From NCBI RefSeq assembly GCF_042432445.1, contig NZ_JBHLXE010000013.1:62001-126000 (forward strand): a stretch of DNA of 64,000 nt, written 5' to 3'. The number at the start of each line of letters is the position of its first letter. Within the stretch, counting starts at the first letter, position 1. Under the pieces are notes generated by a model that was given only the letters and a program-made list of their open reading frames with translations, did not search any database and was not told where the DNA came from. Source of the DNA: Thorsellia kenyensis. GTDB taxonomy: Bacteria; Pseudomonadota; Gammaproteobacteria; Enterobacterales; Thorselliaceae. This document shows positions 54,606-63,885 of the stretch, in pieces. Both the position numbers and the translations under genes were made by a program.

Positions 54606-54759
54606 AACTCATTCCTTTTTATAATAGAGGGGTAGAAATTCGCCAACAACTTAAGGGTAATATTTTGCAAAAATATATAAGAAATATTTTAGCACACTTA
54701 GATGTTAAGCCGAAGTAATTGCATTTTTTGCTATTTTAAAAATACTTTAGGAATACCTG

Positions 54760-54790
54760 TTGACATTAACCTAATGGGAAGGTTTATACT
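54760..54790 (+). promoter_or_regulatory. CueR-type promoter of copA
   Basis: A perfect -35 TTGACA (54760-54765) and a -10 TATACT (54785-54790) are separated by exactly 19 bp. The long spacer is the hallmark of MerR-family-activated promoters. It contains AACCT...GGAAGGTT, an imperfect palindrome close to the E. coli CueR operator (ACCTTCC...GGAAGGT). cueR lies 4.3 kb downstream. Confidence 0.82.
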
Positions 54791-54857
54791 CATCAGTGAA
54801 TTAACACTATCATTTTGTGTCTACTAAGAATTATGGAAACGAGGAGTTAATAAGGAT

Positions 54858-57761
54858 ATGAAAAAAAATAAATGGATTCTTACTATAAATTTATCAGAAC
54901 TTTCATGTGGTAAATGCGTAAATAAAATCAGTGGCTTGTTAGCTCAAAAATTTACAGAGAAGAACCCAATCGAAATTGCTCGCTTAGATAAAAAAAGCTT
55001 AACATTAATTTGCCCTGAATTTTATTCAAAAGAGCAGCTCAATGCGTTAGCAAATGAATTAGTCTCCGATATCACAGCGATGGGATTTGGTGCTATAGCG
55101 CTTCCCTTTACAATCAGTGGGGAAGAATCATCTAAATCACCCGTAATAGAAAATCTTACCCAAAATAACCACATAGAATTAAATTTCCATTTAGCTGGGC
55201 TATCATGCCAAAATTGCATAAAAAAAATAACGAATCTTTTCAGCAACGTCCCTTACATTGAAGTTAGAGAGGCAAGTAGAACGACATTAAAATTGATTTA
55301 TGAAACGAATAACGAGGGGAATAATTCGCTAGACTTTTTGATAAAAAATATTACTTCATCTATTGAGAAAGAAGGATTTAGTGCAACTTATGACAATGCT
55401 GTTTATTCAACAAGTCAAGCTAATCACGTTCCTCCACGACCCAAACTAGAAAATCAATTTTTAGCCAGTGAACTACCAGCAAATTCACTAGAAAAAAAAT
55501 CCCTCAGCCTCATGGTTAAAATTGAGGGGATGACCTGTGCCAGTTGTGTTTCTAGCGTGGAAAAAACCCTACAAAAAAATTCTGCAATCCAAGAATTTTA
55601 CGTTAACCTGGCACAATCAAAAGTTTTTATTTCAGGACCTAAAATTGCGATTGATGAAGCGATAAAGAGCCTTTGTGCTATGGGTTATAAAAGTCATATT
55701 ATTACAGAAGATGCCCATCCTTTAGATGAATCAGAATCTATCAATAAACAACAGAAAAAATACCTTTATCAATCAATTGCCGGACTTTTAAGTGCATTTT
55801 TACTTATGGGATACGGTATTTATGACAGTATGTTATTAACAGATCACAATCATTTTTTCTGGTTAATAAGTGGAATAGTAAGCTTATTGGTGATTTTTTT
55901 CACTGGGGGACACTTTTATAAAAATGCCTGGTTTAAGCTAAAACACTTACAAACCAACATGGATACTCTAATTGTTTTAGGCGTTTCAACTGCTTGGTTA
56001 TACTCCTTTGTACTGATACTTTATCCTAATCTTATTGAGTCTTCACAGAGATATCTTTACTTTGAAGCTAGCCTTATGATTTTAGGATTAATTAATTTAG
56101 GGAGATATTTAGAAACTAAAGCCAAAAATACTTCGTCAAAAGCTTTATCAGATTTGATGAGCCTTATCCCAGACAAAGCAATTCTTGTCAGCCAATCTAC
56201 TGAGCAATTGATAGATATAAATCAAATATTACCAGGTATGATTCTAAGGTTAAGAATCGGAGATAAAGTTCCTGTTGACGGTATTATCCAAGACGGGTAT
56301 TTGGTAATAGATGAAAGTTTACTTACTGGTGAACCCATCGCTGTTGAACGAGTTAGTCATGATAAAATTTTTGCAGGGACGATTGTACAATCTGGAAGTG
56401 CATTAATTAAAGTATCCGGTGTAGGTAAAGAAACGGCTTTATCTCAAATTATACAGACTGTTGAAAAAGCACAAAGCAGCAAACCACCTATTGCAAGGAT
56501 AGCGGATAAAATAGCTTCATTCTTTGTGCCTTGTGTCCTTATCATTGCACTTTTAACTGCTTTAGTTTGGTCCTTATTTGGTCCTGAGCCCACATTAAAC
56601 TATGTAATTTTAACTACCATAAGTGTTCTTGTTATCGCTTGTCCTTGTGCACTTGGTCTTGCTGTACCTATGTCAATTATCACCAGCGTTGGAAATTCAG
56701 CAAAAATGGGGATACTTATTAGGGATGCTAATGTTCTTGAAAGAACGACGCAAATTGACACAATCATTTTTGATAAAACAGGGACTTTGACAGAGGGTTA
56801 CCCTAAAGTCACTCAGGTAATTACCTCTTTTGACGGCAAAAAAGAAGTAAATAAGGATTTAAGTGAATTAAATTGGCTACATATAGCGCAATTATTAGAA
56901 ACTCAAACCAATCATCCATTAGCACAAGGGATAATAGAGACATATTCTCAAAAATATTCAGACTACTGCAAGACACATTCTGCACCTAAGTTTAGGGACT
57001 ATGAAATCTCAGAGTTTTATACTCATGTAGGCTTAGGCATTGAAGGGCAGCTTAACGGCAAAGTCTGGTATTTGGGTAACTCGCAATTACTTGAATCGAA
57101 TTCGATTCGCATGCCAATTTCTGATGATGTTCTAAGTACCTTACACGAGTATCAAAACCGAGGTGCAAGCACTGTTTTTTTAGCTAATGAAAATGAATGT
57201 GTGGCTATTTTTATCATCGAAGACGATGTGAAAAAAAATGTGGGCGACTTAATTACAAAGTTAAAACAAAAATACACCCTTTGGCTTGTTACAGGAGATA
57301 ATTCAAAAAGCGCTGAGGCTATTGCTAACCAAGTTGGAATTGATAATGTTATTGCAAATGCGACTCCGGATGACAAGGCAAAAACAATTAAGAAACTTCA
57401 GGATGAAGGGCTACTAGTTGCAATGATAGGGGATGGGATTAATGATGCTCCTGCCCTAGCAAAAGCCGATTTAAGTATTTCAATGGGTAAAGGTAGTGAT
57501 ATTGCTAAACAGACTTCGGATTATATTTTACTAAACAATGAACTTAATAAACTACCTGATTTATTTAAATTAGCCAAAAAAGTGCAAATTAACATCCGAC
57601 AAAATCTTTTTTTTGCATTCATCTACAATATCATGTTGATTCCTATCGCAGCAGGTATTCTTTACCCTGTAAATGGGATGTTATTAAACCCCATGTTAAG
57701 CGCGATGGCTATGATGCTTTCTTCTCTAACGGTGGTTTTAAATGCCAATAGGATAAGATAG
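54858..57761 (+). CDS. copA: Copper-exporting P1B-type ATPase with three metal-binding domains
   Basis: Pumps Cu(I) from the cytoplasm across the inner membrane. 967 residues, longer than E. coli CopA (834, two metal domains). Three N-terminal heavy-metal-associated domains are visible: CxxC at Cys17/20 (SCGKC), Cys117/120 (SCQNC) and Cys227/230 (MTCASC). Eight membrane helices carry the ion path CPCALGLAVP. The actuator loop is DESLLTGEPIAVE, the phosphorylated Asp is in DKTGTLTEG, NHPLAQ is the nucleotide-domain HP motif, and GDGINDAPALAKADLSISMG is the hinge. The first two HMA copies are diverged in their flanks. A CueR-type promoter precedes it. Confidence 0.95.
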   Translation: MKKNKWILTINLSELSCGKCVNKISGLLAQKFTEKNPIEIARLDKKSLTLICPEFYSKEQLNALANELVSDITAMGFGAIALPFTISGEESSKSPVIENLTQNNHIELNFHLAGLSCQNCIKKITNLFSNVPYIEVREASRTTLKLIYETNNEGNNSLDFLIKNITSSIEKEGFSATYDNAVYSTSQANHVPPRPKLENQFLASELPANSLEKKSLSLMVKIEGMTCASCVSSVEKTLQKNSAIQEFYVNLAQSKVFISGPKIAIDEAIKSLCAMGYKSHIITEDAHPLDESESINKQQKKYLYQSIAGLLSAFLLMGYGIYDSMLLTDHNHFFWLISGIVSLLVIFFTGGHFYKNAWFKLKHLQTNMDTLIVLGVSTAWLYSFVLILYPNLIESSQRYLYFEASLMILGLINLGRYLETKAKNTSSKALSDLMSLIPDKAILVSQSTEQLIDINQILPGMILRLRIGDKVPVDGIIQDGYLVIDESLLTGEPIAVERVSHDKIFAGTIVQSGSALIKVSGVGKETALSQIIQTVEKAQSSKPPIARIADKIASFFVPCVLIIALLTALVWSLFGPEPTLNYVILTTISVLVIACPCALGLAVPMSIITSVGNSAKMGILIRDANVLERTTQIDTIIFDKTGTLTEGYPKVTQVITSFDGKKEVNKDLSELNWLHIAQLLETQTNHPLAQGIIETYSQKYSDYCKTHSAPKFRDYEISEFYTHVGLGIEGQLNGKVWYLGNSQLLESNSIRMPISDDVLSTLHEYQNRGASTVFLANENECVAIFIIEDDVKKNVGDLITKLKQKYTLWLVTGDNSKSAEAIANQVGIDNVIANATPDDKAKTIKKLQDEGLLVAMIGDGINDAPALAKADLSISMGKGSDIAKQTSDYILLNNELNKLPDLFKLAKKVQINIRQNLFFAFIYNIMLIPIAAGILYPVNGMLLNPMLSAMAMMLSSLTVVLNANRIR

Positions 57762-57929
57762 CCACAAGGTGGATTTTAACTTTGATTGGTACTCATTTTA
57801 CTGTGTTCTAAATTATGAATCCATGAATAAAAAAAACAAAAAGAGACTCAAAAAGAATACAGGTATAACTATCCAGTATTTATCAGTAGCCTTTAGGACA
57901 CAGTGAATAAGTATCACGAATCAATAACG

Positions 57930-58045
57930 TAATATACGTAATTGAAACCAAGATGCAGGTCTTGGTATTATTTAACGCCCACTGAATGGACATTCGGATG
58001 GTATCTACACCTGCAACTTGAAGTAACTCTTGCATATATTAATGC
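57930..58045. repeat. Dispersed intergenic repeat, copy B
   Basis: About 116 bp related to 18296-18408 in the same orientation. AAGATGCAGGT and ACCTGCAACTT near its ends are near-perfect inverted repeats (10 of 11 positions), and CCACTGAATGG in the middle is itself nearly palindromic. It lies in the 322-bp copA/cysQ convergent spacer, ending 38 bp before the cysQ stop. The rest of the spacer (57762-57929) holds nothing I recognise. Confidence 0.7.
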
Positions 58046-58083
58046 AGCACTTAGGTTTTACAGAGAAACACTCGAAATAAAAT

Positions 58084-58932
58084 CTAAACGTTACCATACC
58101 AAGCTTTAAATGGTGGAGCAACAAATGACTCTTTAGGAGAATAATCAATTGTATTTCCATCCCAATCAGTCATATTTGCGCCACTGGCTATAACAATCGC
58201 TTCACCTGCAGCAATATCCCAGATGCTTATCGAATTAGCCCTTGGATAATATTGAATTTTCCCTTCCGCTAACCAGCAAAATTTTAAAGAGGAACCGACA
58301 CTCTTAATTTCAAAATTACTCATGTTTTTGAGTAATTCATCAATTTTTTCACATCGATGAGAACGACTAACACTTATATTTGGGGGAATTGAGGTTACTG
58401 GTTGTATTGCTTGTATAGTTTCAGACTCTTGTTTAAATGCTTTATGATTGAATCCCCAGTAGGTGACTTCTTTGGCGGGTGCGTGTATGACTCCGAGTAC
58501 AGGTCTTGCATTCCAAATAAGTGCAATATTTACGGTAAACTCACCATTCTTTTTTATAAATTCACGTGTACCATCAAGTGGATCAACTAACCAATAAACA
58601 CTCCAGTGTTTACGTAAATCATACTCAATCAAGCACTCTTCACTGAGTATGGGTATTTCAGGGGTAAGTAGCATAAGCTGACTCCTTATATATTCATCAG
58701 CAGCAAAATCTGCTGCAGTAACAGGAGAGCTGTCTTTTTTGCTATCATAAGAAAATCCATCAGGTGAGTTGTATATAGTTAATATTTTCTCTCCTGCATT
58801 TTTAGATATATCAATGACATCGTCTGCTAATTGTGCAAAAATAGGGGTAGTTACATCATTAATTTCTTTTAATGAATAATTTTTTAACTTATTCATAGGT
58901 TTCATAGGTTTCATAGGTTTCATAGGTTTCAT
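58084..58932 (-). CDS. cysQ: 3'(2'),5'-bisphosphate nucleotidase CysQ
   Basis: Removes the 3' phosphate of PAP made during sulfate assimilation; Mg-dependent, Li-sensitive family. 282 residues: DSSPVTAADFAADEYI, ILSEE with metal-binding acids, VDPLDGTREFIKKNGEFTVNIALI (the DPLDGT motif), and WDIAAGEAIVIASGANMTDWDG. The N-terminus carries extra MKP triplets from a 9-bp repeat; AGGAG lies 5 bases before the first ATG, so translation probably starts at 58932. It separates copA from cueR. Confidence 0.92.
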   Translation of the reverse strand: MKPMKPMKPMKPMNKLKNYSLKEINDVTTPIFAQLADDVIDISKNAGEKILTIYNSPDGFSYDSKKDSSPVTAADFAADEYIRSQLMLLTPEIPILSEECLIEYDLRKHWSVYWLVDPLDGTREFIKKNGEFTVNIALIWNARPVLGVIHAPAKEVTYWGFNHKAFKQESETIQAIQPVTSIPPNISVSRSHRCEKIDELLKNMSNFEIKSVGSSLKFCWLAEGKIQYYPRANSISIWDIAAGEAIVIASGANMTDWDGNTIDYSPKESFVAPPFKAWYGNV

Positions 58933-58938
58933 AGGTTC
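58894..58938 (-). repeat. 9-bp tandem repeat at the cysQ start codon
   Basis: Five tandem units of CATAGGTTT (the last ends in C instead of T). On the coding strand this is (AACCTATGA)n, so every unit supplies an in-frame ATG and adds Met-Lys-Pro. The first ATG is the one next to the AGGAG. Confidence 0.95.
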
Positions 58939-59066
58939 TCCTGTGCTTATGTTTTAAAAGTGGGCATTTCTAGAATAGTTCTTTATATTGTAAAGTATTT
59001 CCATCAATTAGATAGGCTTAAGCCATTGGTTTAGATCATCGACTGAATTTATCAAAAGAGCACTCA

Positions 59067-59453
59067 ATGAAGATTGGAGAAATAGCAAAAAAAGTGGGGG
59101 TTAGTGCAAAATCGATTCGCCATTACGAAGACATAGGTTTAATAGCCGCACCCATTAGAGCAAAAAATGGCTATAGGTATTATGATCAAACTCACTTTGA
59201 GGCTCTTCGCCTCATAAAAAAATCAAGATTCGTCGGTTTTACTTTAGAAGAATGCAAGACTTTACTGGAACTTTGGGCATCACCTAATCGAAAAAGTAAA
59301 GAAGTTAATGCTACTTTACTCAAAAAAATAGATGACATTGATGCACAGATTAAAGCATTACTTACGATGAAATCAATGCTAACAGAATTATCAAATCAAT
59401 GTCCAAATGATGATACTACTTATTGCCCTATTATTTCAACATTAATTAAGTAA
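59067..59453 (+). CDS. cueR: Copper-responsive MerR-family activator CueR
   Basis: Cu(I) sensor that activates copA by distorting promoters with 19-bp spacers. 128 residues: N-terminal winged helix-turn-helix IGEIAKKVGVSAKSIRHYEDIGLIAAPIRAKNGYRYY, a dimerisation helix, and the metal loop CPNDDTTYCPI with Cys112 and Cys120, the same positions as E. coli CueR; Cys-only ligation indicates a monovalent metal. It lies 134 bp divergently from cysQ and 79 bp before xerD. Confidence 0.93.
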   Translation: MKIGEIAKKVGVSAKSIRHYEDIGLIAAPIRAKNGYRYYDQTHFEALRLIKKSRFVGFTLEECKTLLELWASPNRKSKEVNATLLKKIDDIDAQIKALLTMKSMLTELSNQCPNDDTTYCPIISTLIK

Positions 59454-59532
59454 TTTAGGGTACCGCCAAACAATTGGCATCTTAATTTGCTATATTATTT
59501 AAAAAATTACATTACGGTTAAAGGTTAATAAA

Positions 59533-60444
59533 TTGTCACTTAGTAAAGAAGAAAAAATCATCCTAATAGATGAATTTATAGAGTTTTTATGGTTAGAACA
59601 TGGTCTCTCAGAAAATACCTTGATGGCATACAAACAAGATATGATAACTTCTTTTAACTATTTCATATCTATGAATCTCGATCCTATTACTCTTACCTCT
59701 AAAGATTTAAAAATTTGGATTCAAGATAGACTCGCAGCAGAATATAAATCAGCCAGTGTCAGTCGCCTACTTAGTACTTTAAAACGTTTTTTTTTATTCC
59801 TTTATGCCAATCAAAAGCGAGAAGATGATCCTACAGCGACTCTAAATCCACCCAAAATACCAAAACGGCTTCCTAAAGAGTTAAGTGAGGAAAAAGTAGC
59901 GGATTTACTCAATGCTCCCGATATTCTAAACCCGATAGAGCTTAGAGATAAAGCAATGTTAGAATTACTTTACGCTACAGGGCTTAGAGTCAGCGAATTA
60001 ATTTCTTTAAGTTTCAGTAATATTAATTTAGTCCAAGGTGTCATTAGAGTAGTGGGTAAGGGAGATAAGGAAAGACTTATTCCGCTAGGTGAACATGCGA
60101 TTTATTGGATAGAATCTTATTTGAGTCAATCTAGACCCACTTTAATTAAAGATAATATCGCCAAAGAAACAATTTTTCTTAGCAATCGTGGTCAAATGAT
60201 GACAAGGCAGACGTTTTGGCATAGGATAAAATATTACGCTTCGAATGCTGGTATCGATGCACAAAAACTCTCTCCTCATGTACTGAGGCATGCATTCGCG
60301 ACTCATTTACTCAATCATGGTGCAGACTTAAGAGTCGTTCAGATGCTATTGGGCCATAGTTCTTTATCCACCACACAAATCTACACTCATATAGCTAATA
60401 CAAGACTAAGACAGTTACATAAAAAACATCACCCTCGGGCATAA
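59533..60444 (+). CDS. xerD: Site-specific tyrosine recombinase XerD
   Basis: Acts with XerC at dif to resolve chromosome dimers. 303 residues: N-terminal SAM-like core-binding domain (LWLEHGLSENTLMAYKQDM), then the catalytic domain with Arg152 (ATGLRVSEL), Lys176 (GKGDKERLIPLG), His249 and Arg252 (SPHVLRHAFATHLLNHGADLRVVQMLLGHSS), His275 and nucleophile Tyr284 (TQIYTHI). The start is TTG, 8 bases after AAAGG. It is chromosomal housekeeping, not a phage integrase. Confidence 0.94.
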   Translation: MSLSKEEKIILIDEFIEFLWLEHGLSENTLMAYKQDMITSFNYFISMNLDPITLTSKDLKIWIQDRLAAEYKSASVSRLLSTLKRFFLFLYANQKREDDPTATLNPPKIPKRLPKELSEEKVADLLNAPDILNPIELRDKAMLELLYATGLRVSELISLSFSNINLVQGVIRVVGKGDKERLIPLGEHAIYWIESYLSQSRPTLIKDNIAKETIFLSNRGQMMTRQTFWHRIKYYASNAGIDAQKLSPHVLRHAFATHLLNHGADLRVVQMLLGHSSLSTTQIYTHIANTRLRQLHKKHHPRA

Positions 60445-60510
60445 TTTTTAACACTTGATTAAATCTATATTTACTTATAACATATAAGGATTATTGTAAA
60501 AAAATATCCC

Positions 60511-60538
60511 TTGACTTTATATTAAGTAGGTTTATAGT
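60511..60538 (+). promoter_or_regulatory. Candidate nuo operon promoter
   Basis: TTGACT (60511-60516), a 16-bp spacer and TATAGT (60533-60538) form a reasonable sigma-70 promoter about 280 bp upstream of nuoA, implying a long leader. The remainder of the 374-bp xerD/nuoA spacer (60445-60818) is AT-rich with no recognised gene or operator. Confidence 0.45.
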
Positions 60539-60818
60539 TCCGTAAATTATTTAATAAAAACATGACATTTAAATATTTAAAAAAATATCATTTGGATTAT
60601 TTTTAAACTATTGATTTATCAGGAATATATCACCAAAAAAATTAATTTTAATGGTCTTAATTTCATTGAGACGTTAAACGTTATTATTGTATATTTTCGA
60701 GAATGTTGATGTTTTCAGATCTTGGTTATTCGCTGGTTCTACATTCAACCTCCTCTTATGAATGGTTAATTACTAAATTAACTTAATAAATGTTGTTCAT
60801 TCAATTAGGTGCAGGGTT

Positions 60819-61310
60819 ATGACATCCACTCTACTATCACATCATTGGTCATTTGCTATTTTTATTTTAGGCGGTCTAGGTCTCTGCATTTTTATGCTAC
60901 TTGGAGGATATCTCTTAGGTGGTAGGGCTAAAGCAAGAGCAAAAAACGTGCCTTTCGAGTCTGGGGTCGATTCAGTCGGTTCAGCTCGGATGAGAATGTC
61001 GGCTAAATTCTACTTAATCGCCATGTTTTTCGTTATCTTTGATGTTGAAGCATTATATTTATTTGCGTATGCCGTTGCGATTAAAGAAACGGGTTGGGTA
61101 GGGTTCATAGAAGCATGCATATTCGTACTCATTCTACTTAGTGGTCTAATCTATCTAGCTAAAATTGGCGCCTTGGATTGGACGCCTTTACGTTCTCAGC
61201 GCAAACCACTTAAAGTCATTGATATGCAAATCGACCATACTATTTCTCAAGGTAAACCTAAATATGCCTTAGAACAAAACAATCAAGCTACAAAAGAGGC
61301 GAATCAATGA
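60819..61310 (+). CDS. nuoA: NADH-quinone oxidoreductase subunit A
   Basis: Membrane subunit of respiratory complex I near the quinone site. 163 residues with three membrane helices: SFAIFILGG-like start (HHWSFAIFILGGLGLCIFMLLGGYLLGG), the conserved loop KNVPFESGVDSVGSARMRMSAKFYLIAMFFVIFDVEALYLFA, and a third helix before IGALDWTP. The polar tail after ~145 is variable. The last bases overlap the nuoB start (ATGA). Confidence 0.96.
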   Translation: MTSTLLSHHWSFAIFILGGLGLCIFMLLGGYLLGGRAKARAKNVPFESGVDSVGSARMRMSAKFYLIAMFFVIFDVEALYLFAYAVAIKETGWVGFIEACIFVLILLSGLIYLAKIGALDWTPLRSQRKPLKVIDMQIDHTISQGKPKYALEQNNQATKEANQ

Positions 61311-61984
61311 AATACACCTTAACCCGCATAGACCTAGATGGCGAAAATAATCAATATCCACTTCAAAAACAGGATGTTGTGCAAGATCCTCTCAATCAAG
61401 ATTTATCAAAAGGTATCTTTATGGGAAAACTTGATCATGTACTAAAAGACATGGTCAATTGGGGTCGTAAAAATTCACTTTGGCCTTACAATTTTGGTCT
61501 TTCCTGTTGCTATGTAGAAATGGTAACCTCTTTTACTGCCGTTCATGATGTTGCAAGATTTGGCGCTGAAGTTTTAAGAGCTTCACCTAGACAAGCTGAT
61601 TTCATGGTTGTTGCTGGCACACCTTTTTTAAAGATGGCCCCAGTCATTCAACGACTATATGAACAAATGCTTGAACCTAAATGGGTCATCTCTATGGGTG
61701 CATGCGCTAACTCTGGTGGTATGTATGATATTTATTCTGTGGTTCAAGGTGTTGATAAATTTTTACCAGTAGATGTTTATATTCCTGGCTGCCCTCCACG
61801 CCCTGAAGCTTACATGCAAGCACTATTATTACTTCAAGAATCAATTGGTAAAGAAAGAAGACCTCTCTCTTGGGTGGTTGGTGACCAGGGTGTATACCGT
61901 GCAAATATGCAATCAGAAAAAGAACGCAAACGGGCTGAACGTATTGCGGTCACACACTTACCTTCACCTGATAATGTAAGATAA
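61307..61984 (+). CDS. nuoB: NADH-quinone oxidoreductase subunit B
   Basis: Peripheral-arm subunit that carries the terminal N2 [4Fe-4S] cluster. 225 residues: FMGKLDHVLKDMVNWGRKNSLWPYNFGLSCCYVEMV with the adjacent Cys-Cys pair, then SMGACANSGGMYDIYS and PGCPPRPEAYMQ supplying the other ligands. The 4-bp overlap with nuoA indicates translational coupling. An intrinsic terminator-like hairpin follows the stop. Confidence 0.97.
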   Translation: MKYTLTRIDLDGENNQYPLQKQDVVQDPLNQDLSKGIFMGKLDHVLKDMVNWGRKNSLWPYNFGLSCCYVEMVTSFTAVHDVARFGAEVLRASPRQADFMVVAGTPFLKMAPVIQRLYEQMLEPKWVISMGACANSGGMYDIYSVVQGVDKFLPVDVYIPGCPPRPEAYMQALLLLQESIGKERRPLSWVVGDQGVYRANMQSEKERKRAERIAVTHLPSPDNVR

Positions 61985-61990
61985 AAACAA

Positions 61991-62018
61991 AACATCCAAT
62001 CTGATTGGATGTTTTTTG
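61991..62018 (+). terminator. Intrinsic terminator between nuoB and nuoCD
   Basis: Perfect 10-bp arms AACATCCAAT and ATTGGATGTT with a 3-base CTG loop, beginning 6 bp after the nuoB stop and running straight into a T-tract (GTTTTTTG). The adenine run upstream pairs too. It lies inside an operon normally transcribed as one unit. TTGACA at 62025-62030 could be the -35 of a second promoter, but no good -10 is visible. Confidence 0.7.
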
Positions 62019-62068
62019 TTTCAGTTGACATGATTAAACTTTTTAATGAGCCTTAATGGGTATCAAAT

Positions 62069-63865
62069 ATGACAGATGTAACGCAAAACAATGTAGTTAA
62101 ACCTTGGCAAAACCAAGATTTTAGAAACCTTCCAATCATAAATGAACTCTTCACTCAGTTTGGAGAGAACACATTCTGTCTTCAGTCAACAAGAACTGGG
62201 ATACCTGTGGTCTGGGTAAAAATAGAGAAAATAATCGATGTATTAAGTTATCTTAAAAACATAACTAAACCTTATAATATGCTGTTCGATCTGCATGGTG
62301 TTGATGAACGTTTAAGAACACACAAAGAAGGCTTACCCGACGCCGATTTCACTGTTTTTTACCATCTTATTTCAGTGATGCGCAATGAAGATATCATGCT
62401 TAAAGTCGCATTAAACGATTCCGACTTGAATCTGCCAACGGCAACCCACATTTTCCCAAACGCGAACTGGTATGAAAGAGAAACGTGGGAAATGTTTGGT
62501 ATTACTTTCAAAGGCCACCCTCATCTAACGCGAATTTTGATGCCTTTTACTTATGAAGGACATCCACTAAGAAAAGATCATCCTGCGAGAGCAACCGAAT
62601 TCGACCCTTTTGTGCTCACAAAGCAAAAAGAAGATTTGGAGATGGAATCCCTGAAATTTAAACCTGAAGCATGGGGAATGAAAAAAGGGACAGAAAACGA
62701 AGATTATATGTTCCTGAACCTAGGACCAAATCACCCTTCAGCTCATGGTGCATTTCGTATTGTTTTACAACTAGATGGTGAGGAAATTGTTGATTGTGTT
62801 CCTGATATTGGCTATCACCACCGTGGTGCTGAAAAAATGGGAGAAAGACAATCTTGGCATAGTTACATCCCATACACGGATAGGATAGAATACTTAGGTG
62901 GCTGTGTAAACGAAATGCCTTATGTACTTGCTGTAGAAAAACTTGCCGGTATTGAAGTTCCTGAGCGAGTGGAAGTCATTCGTGTAATGCTCTCTGAACT
63001 CTTTAGAATAAATAGCCACCTTTTGTATATTTCCACATTCATACAAGACGTTGGTGCCATGACACCAGTATTTTTTGCATTCACCGATAGACAAAAAATC
63101 TATGATTTGGTTGAAGCAATTACTGGTTACAGAATGCACCCAGCTTGGTTTAGAATTGGTGGTGTTGCTCATGATTTACCAAATGGCTGGGAAAAATTAT
63201 TACGTGATTTTCTCGATTGGATGCCTAAACGCCTTGATACCTATGTTAAGGCTGCTCTTGAGAATACGATACTCAAAAGTCGTTCTATAGGTGTAGCGGC
63301 TTATAATGCCAAAGATGCTCTAGATTGGGGTGTGACCGGAGCAGGGTTAAGAGCGACAGGTATCGCATTTGATGTGAGAAAATGGCGACCTTATTCAGGC
63401 TACGAAAATTTCGACTTTGAAGTACCAGTCGGCGACGGAATAAGTGACTGTTATAGTCGAGTGATGCTCAAAGTAGAAGAATTACGACAAAGCCTTCGCA
63501 TATTAGAACAATGCTATCACCATATGCCTGCAGGACCCTTTAAAGCAGATCATCCTCTTACCACCCCACCACCGAAGGAAAGGACACTGCAGCACATAGA
63601 AACGCTTATAACGCATTTCTTACAGGTATCTTGGGGACCTGTAATGCCTGCAAATGAGTCATTCCAAATGATTGAAGCTACAAAAGGTATAAATAGCTAT
63701 TATCTTACTTCAGATGGCAGTACAACAAGCTACCGTACAAGAATTCGTACCCCTAGCTTTGCTCATTTACAACAAATACCATCGGTAATAAGAAAAAGTT
63801 TAGTATCTGATTTAATTGTCTATCTTGGCAGCATCGACTTTGTTATGTCTGATGTCGATCGTTAA
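62069..63865 (+). CDS. nuoCD: NADH-quinone oxidoreductase fused subunit C/D
   Basis: Fused peripheral-arm subunit of complex I, as in E. coli NuoCD. 598 residues: the C part (1 to ~195) with HIFPNANWYERETWEMFGITFKGHPHLTRILMP, and the D part with NLGPNHPSAHGAFRIVLQLDGE, PDIGYHHRGAEKMGERQSWHSYIPYTDR, YLGGCVNEMPYV and the C-terminal LVSDLIVYLGSIDFVMSDVDR near the quinone cavity. The nuoB-to-nuoCD gap (84 bp) contains a terminator. Confidence 0.97.
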   Translation: MTDVTQNNVVKPWQNQDFRNLPIINELFTQFGENTFCLQSTRTGIPVVWVKIEKIIDVLSYLKNITKPYNMLFDLHGVDERLRTHKEGLPDADFTVFYHLISVMRNEDIMLKVALNDSDLNLPTATHIFPNANWYERETWEMFGITFKGHPHLTRILMPFTYEGHPLRKDHPARATEFDPFVLTKQKEDLEMESLKFKPEAWGMKKGTENEDYMFLNLGPNHPSAHGAFRIVLQLDGEEIVDCVPDIGYHHRGAEKMGERQSWHSYIPYTDRIEYLGGCVNEMPYVLAVEKLAGIEVPERVEVIRVMLSELFRINSHLLYISTFIQDVGAMTPVFFAFTDRQKIYDLVEAITGYRMHPAWFRIGGVAHDLPNGWEKLLRDFLDWMPKRLDTYVKAALENTILKSRSIGVAAYNAKDALDWGVTGAGLRATGIAFDVRKWRPYSGYENFDFEVPVGDGISDCYSRVMLKVEELRQSLRILEQCYHHMPAGPFKADHPLTTPPPKERTLQHIETLITHFLQVSWGPVMPANESFQMIEATKGINSYYLTSDGSTTSYRTRIRTPSFAHLQQIPSVIRKSLVSDLIVYLGSIDFVMSDVDR

Positions 63866-63885
63866 AGTAATTAAGGTAATTATCA

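Noticed and set aside
54858..57761. CopA region as a horizontally acquired metal-resistance island
   Set aside because: Composition looks like the surroundings, cueR and copA match the chromosomal type, and there are no transposase or att traces.
59533..60444. Tyrosine recombinase as a mobile-element integrase
   Set aside because: Full-length match to chromosomal XerD with no att sites, tRNA or phage genes nearby.
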